DNA of 64,000 bases, from NCBI RefSeq assembly GCF_014836595.1, contig NZ_JACSQO010000004.1:248001-312000 (forward strand), given 5' to 3'. The position numbers were made by a program, and so were the translations under genes. The DNA is from Psychrobacillus faecigallinarum. Its GTDB lineage: Bacteria > Bacillota > Bacilli > Bacillales_A > Planococcaceae. Shown piece after piece: positions 59,275 through 64,000 of this stretch (positions are counted from its first letter, which is position 1; each line of letters opens with the position of its first letter). The notes under the pieces are model-generated. The model searched no databases. It saw only the letters and a program-made list of their open reading frames with translations, and was not told where the DNA came from.

Positions 59275-60366
59275 TTATTGATAAGAATTCGAGGAAAATA
59301 ACTCCTCAATCGCTTGCGAAACAGTCATTTTCTCTTCTCTCACTTGCTGTTCTAACAGTTTCATCCTCTGCTTTCTCTGAATGGAAGAAAAAAAGTCATC
59401 ATATAAACGATTCACTATCATCTCATTGAACCAATTTACAGTTTGCTCTTTTCTTCTATTTTGCCAGAAATGCTGTTGTGTCATCTTTCCTTCGAAGCTC
59501 TTAATGGTTTCCCATACAAGGTCCAGCCCCTTTTTGTGTAGAGAGGATACAGCGAGTGCTGGTGTTGTCCAATTCGGAGCGGAAGGTGCTAGGAAATGCA
59601 ATATTTGTTTATATTCTGCAACCGTTTTTTTAGCTAAACTTTCGTTATGTCCATCTGCTTTATTGACAACGATTGCATCAGCGAGCTCCATTATGCCTTT
59701 CTTCATCCCTTGAAGTTCGTCACCAGCTCCTGTTAAGGCTAGAAGAAGGAAGAAGTCTACCATCCCTCGAATAATCGTTTCACTTTGTCCTACTCCTACT
59801 GTTTCGACTAGTATGATGTCATATCCGGCAGCCTCACATAGTAGCATAGTCTCTCTAGACTTTTTATGCACTCCACCAAGTGTTCCCGCGGAAGGAGATG
59901 GCCTTATAAAAGCATTCGGATGCTTGGCTAGCTCTTCCATCCTTGTTTTATCCCCTAGTATACTTCCTCCGGTGAGGGAGGAACTAGGATCTATTGCTAA
60001 TACAGCTACTTTATGACCTAAATCACATAACATTTTTCCGAATGCTTCTATGAAAGTACTTTTTCCTACACCAGGCACCCCAGTAATACCAATGCGTATA
60101 CTATTTCCTGTGTATGGAAGCAACATTTTCAAAATTTGTTGACCTATCTCTTGTTGTTCCGAGGAAGTGCTTTCAATAAATGTAATTGCCTTTGCTAAAT
60201 GTAAGCGTGAGCCTGCTTGAATCTCGTGATTGTAACTCTGAATGTCTATAGTAAGAGATTTCTTCTTTGAAAACTTTTTTACAGAGGACTTGCCCATACC
60301 ATCGTGCTGAGATATAATACCACCCTTGACATGTAGAGAAGATGTTACTTTATCCTCATCAGCCAT
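59275..60366 (-). CDS. meaB: Methylmalonyl-CoA mutase-associated GTPase MeaB
   Basis: This G3E-family GTPase loads and protects cobalamin in methylmalonyl-CoA mutase. Walker A is GITGVPGVGKST. Also visible are AIDPSSSLTGGSILGDKTRM, the VETVGVGQSE switch region and the VNKADG specificity motif. The 363-residue protein has a longer N-terminus than most MeaB proteins. The ATG overlaps the mutB stop by one base. Arginine-transport ATPase (ArgK) annotations of this family are outdated. Confidence 0.92.
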   Translation of the reverse strand: MADEDKVTSSLHVKGGIISQHDGMGKSSVKKFSKKKSLTIDIQSYNHEIQAGSRLHLAKAITFIESTSSEQQEIGQQILKMLLPYTGNSIRIGITGVPGVGKSTFIEAFGKMLCDLGHKVAVLAIDPSSSLTGGSILGDKTRMEELAKHPNAFIRPSPSAGTLGGVHKKSRETMLLCEAAGYDIILVETVGVGQSETIIRGMVDFFLLLALTGAGDELQGMKKGIMELADAIVVNKADGHNESLAKKTVAEYKQILHFLAPSAPNWTTPALAVSSLHKKGLDLVWETIKSFEGKMTQQHFWQNRRKEQTVNWFNEMIVNRLYDDFFSSIQRKQRMKLLEQQVREEKMTVSQAIEELFSSNSYQ

Positions 60367-62528
60367 TAGCCTTCCACTTCCTCGTAGCCAAGACGTTTAT
60401 AGATCTCCTCTATAACCTTTTGAGCTGCAACTGGAATAACTGTTCCTGGACCAAAAATAGCTGAAGCACCATTCTCACGTAAAAAAGCATAGTCTTGCGC
60501 TGGGATCACTCCACCAACGACGATTAAAATATCTTCACGTCCTAGTCTTGCAAGTTCCTCTTTTAAGGATGGAACGAGGGTCATATGCCCTGCGGCAAGA
60601 GAACTTACTCCTACTACATGCACATCATTTTCTACTGCCTGTTGTGCTGTTTCAGCAGGAGTTTGGAATAATGGACTAATATCTACATCAAAACCTAAGT
60701 CAGCAAATGCGGTTGCGATTACCTTAGCACCACGGTCATGTCCATCTTGTCCCATTTTGGCGATTAAAATACGAGGACGTCTTCCCTCGTTTTCTTTAAA
60801 ATCTTCTGCCATTTGCTTCACTGATTGAATTTCTTCAGCATCACTAAAATTAGCACTATAAACTCCACTCACGGAGCGAATCACCGCCTTATGTCTCCCT
60901 GCAACTACCTCAATTGCATCCGATATTTCTCCTATGGTCGCTCTTTGTCGAGCGGCATTTACAGCTGCAGCTAAAAGATTCTCTTTGCCTGTTTTAGCAG
61001 CTTCCGTTAAAGCTAATAGAGCTTCCTTAACTGATTTCTCATCTCGATTAGCTTTTACACTTGCCAAGCGTTCCATTTGTTTTTGACGAACGACAGTATT
61101 ATCGATATTCAAAATATCGATTGCATCCTCTTGATCTAGGCGGTACTTATTTACCCCTATGATAATCTCTTTGGATGAATCTATTTGTGCTTGTTTTTTA
61201 GCAGCAGCTTCTTCAATTTTCATCTTAGGCAGTCCCGTTTCAATTGCTTTTGCCATTCCACCCAATTCTTCAATTTCTTCTATTAATGTCCATGCTTTTT
61301 CCATTAATTCATTTGTTAATGCTTCTACATAATATGAACCGCCCCACGGATCTATAACTTTTGTCATATTTGTTTCTTCTTGTAAGAAAAGCTGTGTATT
61401 TCTAGCTATTCTCGCCGAAAAATCTGTAGGAAGAGCTATTGCTTCATCTAAAGCGTTAGTATGCAACGATTGAGTATGTCCCATCGCAGCAGCATTTGCT
61501 TCCACAAGTGTACGTGTCACATTGTTAAATGGATCCTGCTCAGTGAGACTCCATCCAGATGTCTGCGAGTGGGTACGTAAAGCTAAGGTTTTTGGATTTT
61601 TAGGATTAAAGCTCTTCATCATTTGAGCCCATATTCTTCTAGCTGCTCTCATTTTAGCTATTTCCATGAAGTAGTTCATACCGATTGCCCAAAAGAAAGA
61701 AAGTCTTGGAGCAAAAGAATCTATCTCAATTCCTGCTTTTATACCTGTACGAACATATTCTAATCCATCTGCAAGTGTATACGCTAACTCAATGTCTGCA
61801 GTGGCTCCTGCTTCCTGCATATGATATCCGGATATGGAAATAGAGTTGAACTTTGGCATATGCTGTGCAGTGTATGCAAAAATATCAGAGATTATTTTCA
61901 TGGACATTTCCGGTGTATAAATATAAGTATTACGCACCATATATTCTTTTAAAATATCATTTTGAATTGTACCAGCAAGCTGTTCTGGAGTTACACCTTG
62001 TTCCTCGGCAGTTACAATATAAAAAGCCATAATGGGCAGCACTGCGCCGTTCATCGTCATTGATACAGACATTTGGTCTAAAGGAATACCATCAAATAGA
62101 ATTTTCATATCCTCAACCGAATCAATTGCCACACCTGCTTTACCAACGTCACCTGTCACTCGCTCATGATCGGAATCATAACCTCTGTGGGTTGCCAAAT
62201 CGAATGCAACCGACAAACCCTTTTGTCCCATAGCTAAGTTTCTTCTATAAAATGCATTACTTTCTTCCGCAGTTGAAAACCCTGCATACTGTCGTACTGT
62301 CCAAGGTTTAGAAACATACATAGTAGGATAGGGTCCACGTGTATTAGGAGCTATACCAGGTAAATCATTTAAATGTTTTAACTTTTCTATATCCTCCTTT
62401 GTATATTCTTTCTTCAATTTTATACCTTCATTGGACACAAAAGATGTGTTGTCATTTTCTGCATGCTTTCCTACTGCTTTTTTTAATACGTCATCTATAG
62501 ACACAGCTTCGTAATTAGGCGTTGTCAT
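60366..62528 (-). CDS. mutB: Methylmalonyl-CoA mutase, large (catalytic) subunit
   Basis: This is a cobalamin-dependent mutase (methylmalonyl-CoA to succinyl-CoA), 720 residues. The substrate-binding TIM barrel includes [39 protein letters not shown] and [10 protein letters not shown]. The C-terminal B12 domain has lower-axial-ligand His597 in GQDGHDRGA. It overlaps mutA by 14 bp and has the ribosome site AAAAGGAGG. With the epimerase and carboxyltransferase it completes propionyl-CoA assimilation. Confidence 0.95.
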   Translation of the reverse strand: MTTPNYEAVSIDDVLKKAVGKHAENDNTSFVSNEGIKLKKEYTKEDIEKLKHLNDLPGIAPNTRGPYPTMYVSKPWTVRQYAGFSTAEESNAFYRRNLAMGQKGLSVAFDLATHRGYDSDHERVTGDVGKAGVAIDSVEDMKILFDGIPLDQMSVSMTMNGAVLPIMAFYIVTAEEQGVTPEQLAGTIQNDILKEYMVRNTYIYTPEMSMKIISDIFAYTAQHMPKFNSISISGYHMQEAGATADIELAYTLADGLEYVRTGIKAGIEIDSFAPRLSFFWAIGMNYFMEIAKMRAARRIWAQMMKSFNPKNPKTLALRTHSQTSGWSLTEQDPFNNVTRTLVEANAAAMGHTQSLHTNALDEAIALPTDFSARIARNTQLFLQEETNMTKVIDPWGGSYYVEALTNELMEKAWTLIEEIEELGGMAKAIETGLPKMKIEEAAAKKQAQIDSSKEIIIGVNKYRLDQEDAIDILNIDNTVVRQKQMERLASVKANRDEKSVKEALLALTEAAKTGKENLLAAAVNAARQRATIGEISDAIEVVAGRHKAVIRSVSGVYSANFSDAEEIQSVKQMAEDFKENEGRRPRILIAKMGQDGHDRGAKVIATAFADLGFDVDISPLFQTPAETAQQAVENDVHVVGVSSLAAGHMTLVPSLKEELARLGREDILIVVGGVIPAQDYAFLRENGASAIFGPGTVIPVAAQKVIEEIYKRLGYEEVEG

Positions 62529-64000
62529 GTGAGCCCTCCTTTTGAGCTAATGCTAATAATTCCTTTCCTTTTACAAGCATTGATTGGCCCGCATAAATAG
62601 ATCCAGATAGACCAGCCTCTAGCCAATCATCATACTCTGCAAATTTCCCCGCTACATCTAACGGTACGGATAGCTTTTCGTTTAATAAAGCAGGCACTAG
62701 TCCAGCTGTCTGCTCATCACTTCCGACAAAAATCGCATATTGAATATTTTCATTGTTAATCCATTGTTGTAAATCAAATGGTTTTAAATTCTCTTGTGCG
62801 ATAACTGGAGTTATTCCAATGGCATTCAAGTAGCCATTAATATAATCCATTCTTGGTTTATACTCCTTCAAAACTCCATATGGAAGTATAGCCGCTTTTA
62901 GCTGATATTGCTTAAAAGCTTTGCGCAAATGCTCAAATGGTTCTGCCAATCGTCTATAGTCGGATTGTATAACAATTTCCTCCAGACCGTCCTCTGGATT
63001 AGCGTAATTATTCGTACCGATGAGAGATTTTTTACGGGTTGATACTGCTTTTAGCTGTAGCTCCCATTTCTCTGAAGCACGTTGCAGCAACATACTTTCC
63101 CTCGATTCTGGAGAGCTGTCCTTCATTAAATCTATAAAATATGCCCAAGTCTTCTCAACCAATTGCTTAGTCAATGACTCAATATAGTAAGAACCACCCG
63201 CGGCATCAATAACACGTTGAATATGTGTTTCCTCCTTTAAAACAAGCTGCATGTTACGGGCAATGCGCTTTGAAGTTGGAGTTATCTCGGAAAGATAATT
63301 ATGTGGATAGCTAGAAACTATATCTGCACCGCCCAAAACGCTAGACAATATACTATTACTTGCACGCAATAGGTTTACATTAGAATCTAGAGCCGAAAAA
63401 GAGCGTAGAGAAGTTTCAGTATAAACTGGGATAGCATTGATATTTTCTTTTCCAAAGGCTTCGCCAAAAGCCTTCCAAAGTACTCTAAATGCTCTCAACT
63501 TAGCAATTTCCATAAAGAAATTTGTGTCGATAGAAAATTGCACAAATGCCTTTTCTTCTAGTTTTTCAATACCATTTAAATGTGCTAGTGTATCTGCTTG
63601 AACTAATACACTTGCTAGTTCACTAACTACGTCTCCACCAGCCTTATGTAGTTGGGTGCCGTCTAAATGTAATGATCTAGCACCTGTAAGATTTCTGTCG
63701 GCTCCAATTATAAAGCCATGTAATTCGTCAAAGTGATCCAGAAAACTAGAATTATTTGTAACATCCAATAATACCTCATGTTCTTGGAACAGTATTTTTA
63801 GTTCTTCTATTTGAAAAGGACTCCATTCATGAATAGCATCAACCTTGTAATTGATCAAATCATTTCCTTTAGATAGGTTTTCCTTCATATCTACAATAAT
63901 TTCTTCAGCTGTGTTTCCTGTAGAGTGCTGCGCGACCTTCCAATTAGCAGTTTCTTTAGAATGTCTTACTGTATTAGTTTGGTCTAAAGAAATATTTGTT
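62515..64000 (-). CDS. mutA: Methylmalonyl-CoA mutase, small subunit (5' end beyond window)
   Basis: This is the non-catalytic partner of MutB. It shares the barrel sequence ([39 protein letters not shown]) but its C-terminal domain lacks the DxHxxG cobalamin motif. The first in-frame ATG is at 63888, but the frame stays open to the right edge and reads through [16 protein letters not shown]. This resembles the W-x-V-A-Q region of MutA N-termini, so the real start lies outside the window. At least 494 residues are present. Confidence 0.9.
   Translation of the reverse strand, partial: TNISLDQTNTVRHSKETANWKVAQHSTGNTAEEIIVDMKENLSKGNDLINYKVDAIHEWSPFQIEELKILFQEHEVLLDVTNNSSFLDHFDELHGFIIGADRNLTGARSLHLDGTQLHKAGGDVVSELASVLVQADTLAHLNGIEKLEEKAFVQFSIDTNFFMEIAKLRAFRVLWKAFGEAFGKENINAIPVYTETSLRSFSALDSNVNLLRASNSILSSVLGGADIVSSYPHNYLSEITPTSKRIARNMQLVLKEETHIQRVIDAAGGSYYIESLTKQLVEKTWAYFIDLMKDSSPESRESMLLQRASEKWELQLKAVSTRKKSLIGTNNYANPEDGLEEIVIQSDYRRLAEPFEHLRKAFKQYQLKAAILPYGVLKEYKPRMDYINGYLNAIGITPVIAQENLKPFDLQQWINNENIQYAIFVGSDEQTAGLVPALLNEKLSVPLDVAGKFAEYDDWLEAGLSGSIYAGQSMLVKGKELLALAQKEGSHDNA

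Noticed and set aside
59275..60366. ArgK arginine-transport kinase
   Set aside because: G3E GTPase motifs and the position next to mutB identify MeaB.

Overview
The window is low-GC, densely coded DNA from a Gram-positive, spore-forming member of the Bacillales. The right-hand third follows the order of the Bacillus subtilis yqj region (yqjQ, yqjP, proI, rnz, dinB/yqjH, yqjE, yqjD, yqjC, brxB). It also holds a Spo0E-like protein, a proline T-box and many TTG/GTG starts behind strong Shine-Dalgarno (SD) sequences. The phenylalanine dehydrogenase most resembles those of Lysinibacillus, Sporosarcina and Bacillus badius, so a Planococcaceae-type host (Lysinibacillus/Psychrobacillus/Sporosarcina group) is my inference. 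No rRNA, tRNA, CRISPR array, insertion sequence or prophage was seen.

Region 1 (about 0.1-17.8 kb) is the most interesting part. Seventeen tightly packed minus-strand genes read as one aromatic amino-acid catabolic unit. In transcription order they are an FlK-like thioesterase, phenylalanine dehydrogenase, a 2-oxoacid dehydrogenase complex (E1 alpha, E1 beta, E2, E3), a TrpXYZ-type ABC transporter, and the homoprotocatechuate pathway (two HpaG halves, HpaF, HpaB, HpaC, a DapA-family aldolase, HpaE, HpaD). A divergent GntR/FCD regulator, a cre-like site and near-identical 18-bp palindromes mark the control region. The proposed flow is Phe/Tyr uptake, deamination to (4-hydroxy)phenylpyruvate, oxidative decarboxylation to (4-hydroxy)phenylacetyl-CoA, hydrolysis of the hydroxylated ester to 4-hydroxyphenylacetate, and ring cleavage. 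Phenylacetyl-CoA would pass directly to the Paa genes.

Region 2 (17.8-30.5 kb) is the phenylacetyl-CoA (Paa) pathway: paaY, paaX, then paaA-B-C-D, an EthD-like gene, paaF, paaG, an aldehyde dehydrogenase, paaH and paaJ. No phenylacetate-CoA ligase (paaK), PaaE reductase or PaaZ hydratase domain is visible in the window.

Region 3 (30.5-47.5 kb) is mixed. It has an adaA-alkA-ogt alkylation-repair operon, a small operon of membrane, Nudix, aldo/keto reductase and metallopeptidase genes, an APH-like remnant, a coiled-coil plus lipoprotein pair followed by 21-bp repeats, and an unusual operon of monofunctional RibA, RibD, a flavin monooxygenase and a HAD nucleotidase. Next come a GT4 glycosyltransferase with a sucrose-phosphatase-like HAD, YitT, a VOC protein, a YgaJ-like peptidase and a Spo0E-like protein.

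Region 4 (47.5-64 kb) is the yqj-like backbone: an SDR, an MBL hydrolase, a proline T-box operon (nif3-like, proI), rnz, a second YitT, dinB, cheW, an M20 peptidase, then propionyl/methylmalonyl-CoA genes (carboxyltransferase, epimerase, MeaB, MutB, MutA cut by the right edge), with prli42 and brxB between them.
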